Positions 23,072 to 33,329 of a DNA stretch of 64,000 nt are shown here, one piece after another. Source of the stretch: Kalmusia sp. IMI 367209 (taxonomy: Eukaryota > Ascomycota > Dothideomycetes > Pleosporales > Didymosphaeriaceae); the NCBI GenBank assembly GCA_027946365.1, contig JAPEUQ010000002.1:1364001-1428000 (forward strand). The letters are read 5' to 3'. The position numbers were made by a program, and so were the translations under genes. The notes below the pieces were generated by a model. The model was given only the letters and a program-made list of their open reading frames with translations. It did not search any database and was not told where the DNA came from. The number at the start of each line of letters is the position of its first letter. The first letter of the stretch is position 1.

Positions 23072-24142
23072 ATGATGTTCGAATACCTCGCAACCGAACT
23101 CGTCTCCCAAATCTACCTATCATGCTCCTCCGTAACCGATGTCCTCGCCCTCTCCTCTACCTGTCGCCGTTTCCGCAACATATATGCCTCATCTCAGAAA
23201 CTCTACATCCTCGAGTCTGCCGCCGAAGCCCAGTTCGGGCCGCTGAAGGACTTGACGCAGCTTCTCACCCACAACTCAAGCCAGCCAGCTCACATCCTTC
23301 GCTCCGTACCCTTTTCCATCGCACTACTAAAGCAAATCGTACGTGCCGGTCGCATCGCCGAGAAATGGTGCGATATATACCCGTTCAAGAAGTGGAAGTA
23401 CAACTTCGAACTCCGGCGGCTCTTGACGAGCGAGGAGCGTTATCGCCTACGCCGAGCTATCTACCGCTTATGGCTCTACTCTCGGGCATTTCATAATCGC
23501 GAGCACCCTCGCGAGTTCCGTTCCACCAAGCTCGTGATTCAGAAGCGCGCCGGGCTTCTGCACAACTGGAACACGCTGGAGCTGGCTGAGATCGCAGACG
23601 TGCATAACGTGCTTCGAGAGGTCGTACACAGCAACGTCTGCCCGTCGAATGGCACGATCGCTCGGAAGTTCAAGAAGCGACACCCTGATAACGACCACCA
23701 TCTGCTCTTCAACATCCATCTCAACTACCCGCCACCGTCCCAGGCTCCGCCTGCATACAACCCCTTCACCACGCAGAACAACAATGCGCTCTCCTCATAT
23801 TTCAACAGCTCTCAGGTCTACAAGTCACGCCAGTCTGCACCATCAAAATTCAGTCTCCATCCCAACCACGAGGTTGGTGCTGAAGGCTGGGGCGACGACA
23901 TCGCTCACTACTACGTGGTCGAAGACATGTTGAAGCTAGACCCAGAGCAGATAATGTGGTTGAAGGAGAATGCGCCGCTGAAGTGCATGGTGCAAGGCTA
24001 CGTCAAAGAACTAGGCGAGTGGTTTGAGAACAATGGGGATACGTGGGTGCAGACGTTAGAATGGGTGTTGGACGAACGGTGTGAGCATGTGGAAGACTTT
24101 ATGATAGCTGTTTCGGACGGGGAGATTGGGGTCGCTGTGTAG
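23072..24142 (+). CDS. F-box domain protein
   Basis: An uninterrupted 356-residue protein. The N-terminus MMFEYLATELVSQIYLSCSS followed by VTDVLALSSTCRRFRNIYAS is a clear F-box, the motif that binds Skp1 in SCF ubiquitin ligases. The remainder is helical with several Trp/Tyr/Arg-rich stretches (WCDIYPFKKWKYNFELRRLL, YRLWLYSRAFHNREHPREFR). It has no WD40 or leucine-rich repeats, so the substrate-binding part is of unknown type. A Pro/Asn-rich linker sits near residues 225-250. No intron is needed. Fungal genomes hold many such single-exon F-box proteins, mostly uncharacterised. Adaptor function for an SCF complex is inferred from the motif alone. Confidence 0.85.
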   Translation: MMFEYLATELVSQIYLSCSSVTDVLALSSTCRRFRNIYASSQKLYILESAAEAQFGPLKDLTQLLTHNSSQPAHILRSVPFSIALLKQIVRAGRIAEKWCDIYPFKKWKYNFELRRLLTSEERYRLRRAIYRLWLYSRAFHNREHPREFRSTKLVIQKRAGLLHNWNTLELAEIADVHNVLREVVHSNVCPSNGTIARKFKKRHPDNDHHLLFNIHLNYPPPSQAPPAYNPFTTQNNNALSSYFNSSQVYKSRQSAPSKFSLHPNHEVGAEGWGDDIAHYYVVEDMLKLDPEQIMWLKENAPLKCMVQGYVKELGEWFENNGDTWVQTLEWVLDERCEHVEDFMIAVSDGEIGVAV

Positions 24143-25325
24143 TTGCATGTATTGGTCGTCGGTGCGAGCATAGCATAGGTCAACGAGCATCAGCGAATAG
24201 AGGGAGTGGCACATAGAGCATAGTTGCCGATGGAGAGAGAGAGAATAGACATTGCGAGTGTCGGTGAGAACCTCTTCGTCTGTTTTACGTAGTGAATTGT
24301 CCTAGTGTACACGATACAATGGCGGGTGTCTGACACACTTTCGCTCCTGCACTGGACTCATTAGGGCAACGATGCAGTATTCCTGCCGCTCACTAATTTG
24401 CAGCAACCCGCACGAGAGATGCTGAGTCCTAGCCCAGGACCGAGCGAAGCAGCACAATGACCAACACTGTTATACGTAGTGTGGGTAGGGGGCTCTCAGT
24501 AGGCAGTTCTGGGAATCCAGTTGATTGCATTTGTATGCTTGGTGAAGACTTCACGATGTAAGCTGCTCATTTCCGTGCACAGACGCCCCGATCGCATATT
24601 CCTGCAGTGAAATGAGTGGCTTACAGTCTGCGGCAACATCAAGTAGTGACCCTTGATCGTTTGAATACGAGCTTATGGGCAGCATTCCAAAGGTCAGATT
24701 GCACTTGGAGAGGTTCGATGTCGACATTCATAGGTGGAATAGAAACCAGGCCATGCCAACAACAAATACTATGGCTGCAATTGCACAGCTGGTGATCGAC
24801 ACAAGGTTTATGCGTGCGGACGAAATGCTTGTTGGGTCTAAAACGTTCTATCCGCGAGCCGGCAATGGGCACTGGTACAGGCGCGCGCTCTACTTGGCTA
24901 GTCGCAAGCCTCGGCGAAGAACCGTGCAATCTGCGACCGAATTCCTCCGCCAAACTGCTAACGGTGAGACCAGGATCCCAGATTCGCGCTGGTGCTCTCT
25001 CACCCACGATCCATCCGTTCCGGGTGGCTTGGCGGGCTGCCCTCGTATCCTTTTTGTCCCTCCTCGCGTCGTCGCCGTCCCTGTCCTGGATTTGCACATA
25101 CCTGTACTCCGGCCCTGTGCCCCTGCGCCCTGCGCTCTTTCCTCCTCGCCGCTCAGCTTCGAGCATGATCGCGTAGACGCACCTTCACACCGTCGCTCGC
25201 TGTACTGCCACTTCGAACGCTTGACATGGGTATGCGACTCAGACACCCTTTGTCTGCAACGCGCAACCACTACTAACACCTGAGCAGCTGAGAAACGCCC
25301 CTCCATCGAGGGCCTCGTCGACAAC
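24143..25325. other. Intergenic region
   Basis: About 1.2 kb before the SLC35-type transporter. A GAGAGA run lies near 24233-24244. Long frames exist on both strands from about 24640 to 25280, but composition and lack of conserved features argue that they are chance. A 5' UTR for the downstream gene probably occupies the C-rich end. Confidence 0.5.
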
Positions 25326-26353
25326 ATGGACCCGCGCGAATCGCAAGAATTGCAGGAGCTGCCCACATACGAGGCGCCCGAGGAACCTGCAGACATACCC
25401 TTCAGGGAGAAGCTGATAACGAGCTTCTGGATATTCCTAAACACCATCTCTACACTCGGTCTCGTCTTCCTCAGCAAGCGGTATGGATACTCGTGCGTGC
25501 AGGATTGCGGGGCGGTTCTAACAGAGGGCATAGGACATTCAGCGATCCGCTGCTCAAGCAATGCCAGCTCATGGTCGTCGGGTGGCACTTTACCGCGACC
25601 GGTCTCGTCCTCTTCGTCTCGACCAGAGGACCCTTCCGCGCCTTCAAGCCCGTTCGTTTGAACCCATGGGAGATGCTCCCCGTATGCGCCTTCTTCGTCG
25701 GCTACGTCGTTCTCGGAAACCTCAGCTTAACGTTCAACTCGATCGGCTTCTACCAGCTCTCCAAAGTCATGACCACGCCGACCGTCGTCCTCATAAACTT
25801 CATTCTGTTCCGCAAGACCGTCACGCGGTGGATGCTCGCATCTATCCTGGGAACCTGCATAGGCGTGTCCCTCACCATCAATCAGACGGCGGGGCCAGCG
25901 CTCTTCGGCGTCATTGTCGCTACCACAGCTTTCTGCTCCACCGCGCTCTACCAGATCTGGATCGGCAAGAAAATCGAAGACTTCGCCGTCTCCCCGCCGC
26001 AACTCCTCCTCAACCAAGCACCGCTCTCCGTGCTCATGCTCATTCCATTCATACCCTTTATCGACACCATCCCCGACGTTAGCAAAGTGCCCTCAGACAA
26101 GCTCTACTCCGCCTTCCTATCCGGCATCATGGCGTCGCTGTACAACCTCTCGCAGTTCCTCATCATCGGTCGCACCTCCGCCTTGACGTTCAACATAGTC
26201 AGCCACATAAAATCCATCCTTATTCTCTCATTCGGATGGTACAGCGAAGGCAAAATCCTGAGCCCGACAGACTGGATCGGTGTGTTACTCGCGCTTGGTG
26301 GGGGTTGGGTGTACTCGCACCTAGCCATGCGGGCGAAACAGCAGCGCAAATAG
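25326..26353 (+). CDS. SLC35E3-like nucleotide-sugar/triose-phosphate-type transporter
   Basis: Drug/metabolite-transporter superfamily protein with about ten membrane helices, probably in the Golgi or ER. Exons 25326-25480 and 25534-26353 are joined over a 53-nt intron with a TTCTAAC branch site, giving 324 residues. After a short acidic cytosolic tail the first helix reads FWIFLNTISTLGLVFLSKR. The TPT signature region is visible as LTFNSIGFYQLSKVMTTPTV followed by FILFRKTVTRWM. The last helices include FGWYSEGKILSPTDWIGVLL. It lacks the GALNK motif seen in the VRG4 gene further on, so its cargo differs and cannot be named. SLC35E3 is the closest type I recognise; that is family-level inference. 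Confidence 0.85.
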
Positions 26354-26903
26354 GGCTAGACGAGCGTGGCACGGGATATGGCAGTCTGACATGGGCGCAA
26401 TGAGGGCTTGGATCACGCGTACACAAGCATTGGGTCGGGATTAGCGGGTATATCCTTTTGGAGTTGGGCTGTTTTGCATTAGAGCCATGTGCGTACGGAG
26501 TTTTTTCTCGGTGCGTGTGCTACGAGGTTGGGGCGCTCTTCGTTTTGGCCCATATTATTAGACGACTTGAGGTTTTGTTTGGATGAGCGATTTTGTCATT
26601 TTTCCTGGAATGCGCACATGACGGAAGCGCTTGTATCACTAGATACCACTAATACATTACCCACGACGATGATCTATCGAACGCCATTGAGACTACCATT
26701 CTACCTCCTGATGCGTATCATGATCGTTTTTACATATAGGTGGAGTAGATTACGTGCTGTCACTGATTACCAGAACAGCGTCACCCTACATCGCTCCTCA
26801 CTCCCACCTCCTTTCAACATGTCCTTCCAATACTAGTTCTCGTCCACGTAAATATCACTTCTCCATCTGTACAATCCAATCATGCCCACCACACTCATTC
26901 CCC

Positions 26904-26925
26904 CGTCGTCGTCGTCGTCGTCGTC
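26904..26925. repeat. CGT/GTC trinucleotide microsatellite
   Basis: About seven uninterrupted GTC units (gtcgtcgtc...). It lies between genes in non-coding DNA. Confidence 0.85.
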
Positions 26926-27043
26926 CTTCCACCCACCTCAACTCCTCCTCCGCCCGCACTCCACTCACATTCACCTCCGAACCGCGCCCTCACCGCCAAA
27001 CCCCCACCAGGACCAAAATAATCCGACCCGCGCTCTCCCTGCC

Positions 27044-27050
27044 TATATAA
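27044..27050 (+). promoter_or_regulatory. TATA box with CT-rich leader, no gene assigned
   Basis: TATATAA stands in otherwise GC-rich DNA and is followed by about 70 bases rich in C and T, a common layout at strong fungal promoters. The next ATGs open only very short frames. It could drive an unannotated RNA or be chance. Confidence 0.35.
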
Positions 27051-27356
27051 AGCGGCCTCTGCCGCTCCCGCTGCTCGCTCCTTCAGGCTTTCTTTCGCTC
27101 TCCCCTCGGTCCTGCCTTTCGGACAGCAACTAAGGGACTACTTTCGCGGCAGTCAAACAAACAGAATCGGTGGTCAGATATAAAGATGTGAAGATGTATA
27201 CTGAATAAGGATATATACGTAACGGTACCTTGCGCTTTCTCGGCTAGCGCTTCGCAAGACTGTCGAGGGATCGAGAGACACTGTTTCGACAAGAGGAGTT
27301 TCGACTTGTGGAGGGCGTGTGTGAGGGGCTGCTGGGTGAAGTGGAATGGAAGACTG

Positions 27357-27447
27357 AGAAGAACAAGAACAACAAGAACAAGAACAACAAGAACAAGAAC
27401 AAGAACAACAAGAACAACAAGAACAAGAACAACAACACCAAGAAGAA
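27357..27447. repeat. AAC/AAG interspersed microsatellite
   Basis: About 90 bases made only of aac and aag triplets. The reverse strand translates as a Cys/Ser or Leu/Phe run, which explains spurious long frames here. Confidence 0.9.
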
Positions 27448-27863
27448 TAAAAATACATTACATACACACATATATATAATATTATAATATGAGAGAATAA
27501 TAGAGTAAAGAAGAGTCATTATTATAAATATATATACAGAATGGCTAGCTATGTAGCGGCTTGCAAAGGGAGCGCGTGGGATATACTGAGTAAGCGCACA
27601 GCTTTTCTGGGCGACTGCTCTGGCTCGGATAGCTGTGGTGAAGCGTGTGAAAGATGTGGCGATTGACTGAATTGCTGAGAGGCGCCGCGATGGATGCTCC
27701 GATAGGGCGTGAGCTAGCGGAGAAGAGACTTGCTGTGGAATGTTATATTGTGTGGTCCATTGTGAGACATGATGTATGAACAGCATATGGAACGAGTGTT
27801 TGGACGGCGATGTGAGGGTGATGTGATGAGATCTTGAATCTGTCTATACTAAAGAGAATAAAA

Positions 27864-28427
27864 TCAATGCAATCTCCCCATAACTAACCTCTCTCGCTCT
27901 GGCCCTTCCACCCTGATCTCCACATCCTCCCCAAAGTCTCCAATCCTCCCGTCCAAATCAGCCCTCCGCCACTGTCCCCTCCTCCTCACCCATACCACAC
28001 ACTCCCCTCCTGCTTGCGGGCCTAGAAGCTGCCTTACCACGTCTTTGACTCTAGTCCGACCACAGACTGTGACCCTGCGCGTATGTGGTGACATGCGGGT
28101 GTACATGTGAATATGCGCAGTTATATCTGTGAAAGAATGGGACGAAGGCGGAGGAGAAGGACGTGGTTGGTATGCCTGTCTGTAAGATTCGCAGTACTGT
28201 GTGTAGGCTGAGGTCCCACGAGTGGAGTGTTGCTGGTTCGGGTTTACGAACGTGCTGGAATCGCGCACAAGTGAACGAGGACCGGAGAGGCTGCGGCTAG
28301 GAGATGGTCTGTAAGAGGTGCGCGAGCTGCGCGGGCGAAGTATAGGTATGTCCACACACATCTCGACGCAGAGGGGGTCTGTATTAAAGCGTAGGTGAAG
28401 CCTTGGGTGGGGCGAATAGGGAACCAT
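27864..28427 (-). CDS. Hypothetical protein, basic, Ser/Pro-rich
   Basis: An open frame of 187 residues from the ATG MVPYSPHPRLHLRFNTDPLC; the longer frame begins only at TTG. The N-terminal half is Arg/Ser/Pro-rich and probably disordered. The C-terminal half looks folded: VTVCGRTRVKDVVRQLLGP, then ECVVWVRRRGQWRRADLDGR, then FGEDVEIRVEG, an alternating strand/helix pattern. I do not recognise it. Near the stop a GTTAGT donor-like site and a TAGTATAGACAG acceptor could splice this exon to a further one around 27820, so the 3' end is uncertain. It is followed 310 bases upstream by ADI1 on the same strand. Confidence 0.45.
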   Translation of the reverse strand: MVPYSPHPRLHLRFNTDPLCVEMCVDIPILRPRSSRTSYRPSPSRSLSGPRSLVRDSSTFVNPNQQHSTRGTSAYTQYCESYRQAYQPRPSPPPSSHSFTDITAHIHMYTRMSPHTRRVTVCGRTRVKDVVRQLLGPQAGGECVVWVRRRGQWRRADLDGRIGDFGEDVEIRVEGPERERLVMGRLH

Positions 28428-28737
28428 GGCTGCTGCGCTGGCTCGCAAATATCTGGATGAAATAGGTCAGTACGCAGGGTCATAGGTAAATTGTCCCTTT
28501 AATAGTGAGTGGGTTTGCTTCAAATGTTGTTTTGTGGTCATGAGGGGAGCGGGGGATTGTTGCAGGAACAATTGCTTCAGATTTCGGAAATCACATGGTG
28601 GATTCACAGCTGGTAGGGATGAATCTGGAAATGTTTTTACGTTGATGTCGCACATGGTCTGAACGGCGTAGTACAATGAAATTCGTGGCTTCTCAAGAAG
28701 CCGGGCTGCATAAGCGATGAGCCGCAGCTGCATCTAC

Positions 28738-29376
28738 CTAGACTGCAAGAGTCTGCCTCGTCTTGAGGTACTCCTGGCGGTACTGGTTCTTGTCTGTGTC
28801 CTCACCCCTGTTCAGAGGCGTCCACTTTGGATCCTCCTTGAAGAGTCGCATCGCGTTTGTGAACTGAGTCTCATCAGCAAAGCCTTTTGGTTTTCCCACT
28901 TGCCTCTCGCCAAGATACTCACATTCTCTTCATCCGTCGTGAAGCGATGATAAATCCCCGCCGGCATGATGATTAAATCCTCCTTCTCCAACCGAATCCT
29001 GATCCAATCATCGCCTTCGTTCCTAACATCGAAGTACCCCGCTCCGTTCAAGATATATCGAATCTCCTCATCCTCATGCAAATGCTCATGGAAGAACATC
29101 TTTACCTTGTCCTCATAGACGTCGCCCATAGTCTTGGGGGACACGGTAATCTCATCGCGGTTCTTGTAGGCCCGCTCCGTGGCGATGGCATCGACATCGG
29201 AGACAGTGGGACAGTGCTTGTAGATGATGCCTAGCTTTTGCAAGACCTCGGGAGAGACGGCGCGGCCAGAGTCGTGGGGCTCGCGTTGGTCGCCCTGCAC
29301 TGGTGGTCAGTGCTCAGTTGCAGGATGCGAGCATTTTGGTGCGTACCGGGAGGTTGTCGTACCAATAGGCCTTCAT
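28738..29376 (-). CDS. ADI1: Acireductone dioxygenase (methionine salvage)
   Basis: Metal-dependent dioxygenase of the methionine salvage pathway; it converts acireductone to the keto-acid precursor of methionine plus formate (Fe2+ form). Three exons, 29376-29347, 29294-28923 and 28863-28738, give 175 residues. Exon 1 encodes only [10 protein letters not shown]. Exon 2 carries the cupin metal site: [20 protein letters not shown] supplies two His and a Glu, and GIYHRFT the third His. Exon 3 ends with [16 protein letters not shown] and a typical short tail. Reading through the last intron would replace this end with an unrelated sequence, so the splice (59 nt, GTGAGT...CAG) matters. Length and motifs match the fungal family closely. 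Confidence 0.96.
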
Positions 29377-30005
29377 TGTACTTTGATATCTCTTTCTTGT
29401 AGTTGGAGGGGGTGTTGGGCAGTTGATCGGGCGCGAGGCAGGCGAATGCTGTGGATATAAATTATTTGCTCGCGATTGCACGTGTGGCTGGCCCCGCGAA
29501 TGGCGTCATCGCGATTAGTTAGCTAAAGAAAGAGAACCCCAACTACCGCGAAATGGTAATTTGTTTTGCCTCAGATTTGACGTTGCAGATGTTGATTGGT
29601 CACAAGTAGCTTGCTTACAGTGCATTTGGCTCATGGTTTCTTGATTGCATTGAAGTATGTTGGTCTAAGTAAGCGCTTCCTTGCACCACCAGCCACTAAT
29701 CGCGGACATCACGTCGCGCATAATGCTCAAAACGTCCAGAATGCTTTTGAATTCGGCGAAGATAGTCTCCTTTACGCAAAGTGCTTGCTGCTATGCTCCT
29801 CCTCTCCATCTCGGATATTTTCTCGGGTGACCATGGGCTACCTTCAAAAGGGTGAGCCCATGTGCGTTTACCCTGGTAGATCAGGATATCACTGATCGTA
29901 GCTCTACTATTCTGTCTTATCTTGTGCTTTCTTTCGGGACAGTCACAGACAAACTAGTCTCAAGTATAGCTAAAACCATTCGTCAAACTTCCAAGAGCAA
30001 TAGGC
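29377..30005. other. Intergenic region
   Basis: Promoter side of ADI1 and 3' flank of PLP1. Only short unconvincing frames; no repeat or RNA gene recognised. Confidence 0.5.
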
Positions 30006-30726
30006 TCAATCCCAATCATCATCGTCTTCCTCTTGTGGTGCTCTGGTTTTGCGTGACGCTTGTCGTTCGTCTGCTTTGCTAACCTTCGATCTTTCAAAAA
30101 CACCAGAACGTATCAGCCTCGCCTCAAGATCCCGTGTGGTGAAATTTTCGGGTGTGCGACCGAGCCCCTCAAAGCCCACGATTCTGTCTGCGCCGATGCC
30201 ATCTATGAAGGCGATGACGCAGGGAAGCACCTGGACCTTGAGTTTTGTGACAAGGAATGGGCAGTTGTCGACGTTGATTCTGAGGAGGCGAGCTTCGTAG
30301 TGAGCTGGTGCCAGAGTCTGCTGCAGTAAGTATGCCGTCCAAAGAGCCGACGAACGATATCTCACGTAAGCTTCTAACACATCGTGCGAGTGTGCCTCCT
30401 TTCGAATGTTAACTCACCTCTAGATGGGTGTCCATGATCCCGCAACGGTGGAAGTCTGGCTTGAAGAAATGCACAACGCAAAGCTTGGTCGACGTTGTGA
30501 TGTCCATCAACTGCTTCTCGTCCTTGATTTCCACATATGTTCCGTGCTCTTTATTGCGCAACTGCTGCGCTCGGTTGAATTCCTCATGCAATTGCTGGCG
30601 GCGCTTCTCCCGAAAGGCATCTAGATCGGAATCATTTTCCAGCTCCGCTATGAGAGCGTCTTCGTCCGACTCGTCTCCCTTGGCGGCGTCAACGATGGCG
30701 GCGACCTTGGGGTCAAGCTCTGCCAT
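30006..30726 (-). CDS. PLP1: Phosducin-like protein with thioredoxin fold (Plp1/TXNDC9-like)
   Basis: Co-chaperone of the CCT chaperonin that promotes tubulin and actin folding. Two exons, 30726-30418 and 30317-30006, are joined over an intron of about 100 nt. Two adjacent CAGs could serve as acceptor, changing the product by one Gln. The product is 206 residues. The N-terminus MAELDPKVAAIVDAAKGDES is acidic and helical (DALIAELENDSDLDAFREKR). The thioredoxin-like domain reads CVVHFFKPDFHRCGIMDTHL, then LLRINVDNCPFLVTKLKVQV and LPCVIAFIDG. It has no CxxC redox pair, as expected in this family, so it is not an oxidoreductase. The tail is very acidic (QEEDDDDWD). It diverges from VRG4. Confidence 0.93.
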
Positions 30727-31221
30727 GGTTCTGTTGATACGGCGATATATCAGAGGGAGACGGTTGAGATGGTCGAACCCAGGGTCCCAGCCGAACAATG
30801 CACGTGATATGAGCTTTTGCCCGCAGCGGTGGCAGTACCACGCGTAATGTGCAGGACTTGTGGGCTGCGATGATGTTTTCGCGATAAACGACCCACTCAG
30901 GCGAAGGGTCGGCGTCGTATTGCGGCGCGGCTGACGAGGCTTGCAGGGGCTTGGCGTTTTGGCTCGGTGTAAAATTAACACCTGTTGGTTTAGGAGAAGA
31001 TGGCACTAACCCCGATTCACGCTGCAACCCTCCTGGCCTTCTTAGCCTCCTTGCGCATCAGTGCCAGAAATCTCTCTAATCTCTCAAGCGTCTCCTTTCT
31101 TCCCTCTTCACGACACCCTCTTCGCGCCTTCTGCCAGCTGCATCCGCCGGCGTCCGCTCACTTGCACACCACAGCTGCTCCAATCGCCGCTCTCGCGCCC
31201 TGCTCTCTTCAGATCTTCGCC
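30727..31221. other. Divergent PLP1/VRG4 promoter region
   Basis: Holds both promoters and the VRG4 5' UTR, which is C-rich. A frame in phase with VRG4 extends upstream to an ATG near 31000, but its composition is unlike a transporter N-terminus and I treat it as leader. Confidence 0.5.
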
Positions 31222-32515
31222 ATGGCCGACGATAAGAAGAACGACGAGTACGCCATCGATATGCCTGATCGCAAGGAGTTCAGGGCCCCGTCGCCCGCAC
31301 TGCGCCCGCCGCAGAAGCACCAGCCGTCGATTACCGAAAGCCCGCTGCTTTCCATTCTCGCATACTGCGGCTCCTCGATCCTGATGACGACGACGAACAA
31401 ATACGTGCTGTCGGGTGTCGATTTCAACCTGAACTTTTTTCTCCTGGCAGTCCAGGTCCGTTGGCATATACGCTTGTGTCATGGGAGGTACTTTGCTAAT
31501 TAGGTATTAGTCTATCGTCTGCGTGGCTGTCATCTCGACTTTGAAGACGGCCAATGTCATCACGTACCGCGATTTCAACAGCGATGAGGCCAAGAAATGT
31601 ACGTCTATCGAAGCAGCGCCTCGCAACATCATCTAACATGTCTAGGGTTCCCGATCTCTCTCCTCCTCATTGGCATGATCTACACGAGCACTTGGGCCAT
31701 CAAGTTCCTTTCGATCCCAGTCTACACTATCTTCAAGAACTTGACCATTATCCTGATCGCATACGGAGAGGTACTTTGGTTCGGAGGCTCGGTTACTCCC
31801 ATGGCGTTGGGCTCTTTCGGCTTGATGGTCCTCAGCTCTGTTGTCGCCGCTTGGGCAGACATTCAGCACGCGTTGACTAGCCACGGCGAGGCCGAAGCTT
31901 CCAAAGATGCTGTCTCCACTCTCAACGCCGGATATCTCTGGATGGCATTCAATTGCTTTGCATCCGCTGCCTATGTTCTCGGCATGAGGAAGCGCATAAA
32001 GCTCACCAACTTCAAGGACTTCGACAGTAGGTCATGTTATACTGCTCCACTTCTGTAATACTGATCTGGGAATAGCCATGTACTACAACAACCTGCTCAC
32101 CATCCCCATCCTTCTCGCTGCTTCGCTGTTGATCGAGGACTGGTCGTCTGCGAACCTCGCTAGGTGCTTCCCGCCGGAGCTTCGCAACCGTGTGATCAGC
32201 GTCATGGTCATTTCTGGCATGTGCTCGGTTTTCATCTCCTACACATCCGCCTGGTGTGTCCGTGTCACCTCGTCTACCACATACTCCATGGTCGGTGCCC
32301 TGAACAAGCTTCCTATTGCTATCAGCGGCCTGGTGTTCTTCGATGCACCTGTCACCTTCGGGAGTGTCTCCGCCATCTTCATTGGTTTCGTGAGCGGTCT
32401 TGTCTACGCTCTTGCCAAGGTTCGTCAGAGCAGCAAGCCGAAGGAGGTTCTGCCAACGAGCAACATTCCCGTGAGTGCTAGCAGCCAAAGCGCGCGAGAC
32501 AGCTTTAAGTCATAA
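31222..32515 (+). CDS. VRG4: Golgi GDP-mannose transporter
   Basis: Imports GDP-mannose into the Golgi lumen in exchange for GMP, feeding protein and lipid mannosylation and so cell-wall building. Exons 31222-31455, 31511-31598, 31646-32026 and 32076-32515 give 380 residues. I start at [20 protein letters not shown]. About ten membrane helices follow, the first being [20 protein letters not shown]. The signature [20 protein letters not shown] contains GALNK, the GDP-mannose-binding motif that identifies this transporter. [20 protein letters not shown] is the FKNLT region also typical of the family. The Ser-rich cytosolic tail is short. All introns are about 50 nt with canonical ends. Confidence 0.96.
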
Positions 32516-33329
32516 ATTTTTAGGCCCAAAAGTGATCCGAAGATATTCAGTTTAATCGCCTCGAGGGGATTTGTGCGCCTGTTACTTCTTTGGCGATGTT
32601 GAATTGCATTCAATGTTGTCCCCCCAATTTTACTACAGCTAGGATCACTTGTAGTCTGTTCATGTATCATTCACCCTTTTGGTCTTATGTAGTCCTTGAG
32701 CATATCTAGATAGGCTTGGCGTTTGGATCTGGGATTGGCCGGTCTGATGTGGGAGTGTAGACACGCTTCAGGAACTCTGCAGCGCCATGGCATAAACGTT
32801 GTGTAAGAAATCTATGTAATCGATTATTTTCGTCCCACTTTCATAACGTTTCTGCGAGCCCCATTCTTGGCATGAAGGGACTGATTGTTTCAGGCCACGA
32901 GCAAGCCGACATCAATAGGCTCAGAGAGCATCGCATCAATACGCCTTGTTGATTCATCAACGTTCTTTTTTGTCTGCTCTTTCTTTTATTGTCTTGATCC
33001 TACAATGCATTGTCTTCTTGGTTAACAAGAATTAAAATAGTTGGGACAAAGAAGATGAAGATGGTATCATTGTGTGGCTTCCAGCAACATGATATTTCTT
33101 CGTAGGCCTTCCGGTCCGTTCGTGACATCGCATCGTTCTTCTACAGTAGTATATACATAATTTCCTCTCATGTACTTACAAAGTATTTCACTGTTATACA
33201 TCGGCCCTCTTTAAAACATCTTCTAAAGTTTTCTTTGCCCGCCTCTGAATTATTTGCACAACTTGCCCAGAATACCTTACGTCTAAACACACCCATCTGA
33301 CACGCACTACACACCAACATACCAACAAG
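32516..33329. other. Intergenic region
   Basis: About 0.8 kb, AT-rich, no gene recognised. The last 130 bases are probably promoter and leader of the downstream KKRK-repeat gene. Confidence 0.5.

Larger units (their letters stand above)
26354..27863. other. Intergenic region with low-complexity DNA and an orphan promoter-like site
   Basis: No protein gene found in 1.5 kb. Contents: a CGT microsatellite, a TATATAA box followed by a pyrimidine-rich leader-like stretch, an AAC/AAG microsatellite and an AT-rich block around 27460-27540. A non-coding transcript is possible near 27050 but is unproven. Confidence 0.5.

Noticed and set aside
24639..25283. Long overlapping frames on both strands upstream of the SLC35-type gene
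   Set aside because: No recognisable domain, overlapping opposite-strand frames of similar quality and GC-driven openness; most likely promoter and leader DNA.
27174..27786. Minus-strand frames rich in Cys/Ser or Leu/Phe
   Set aside because: They are direct translations of the AAC/AAG microsatellite and AT-rich flanks, with no conserved features.
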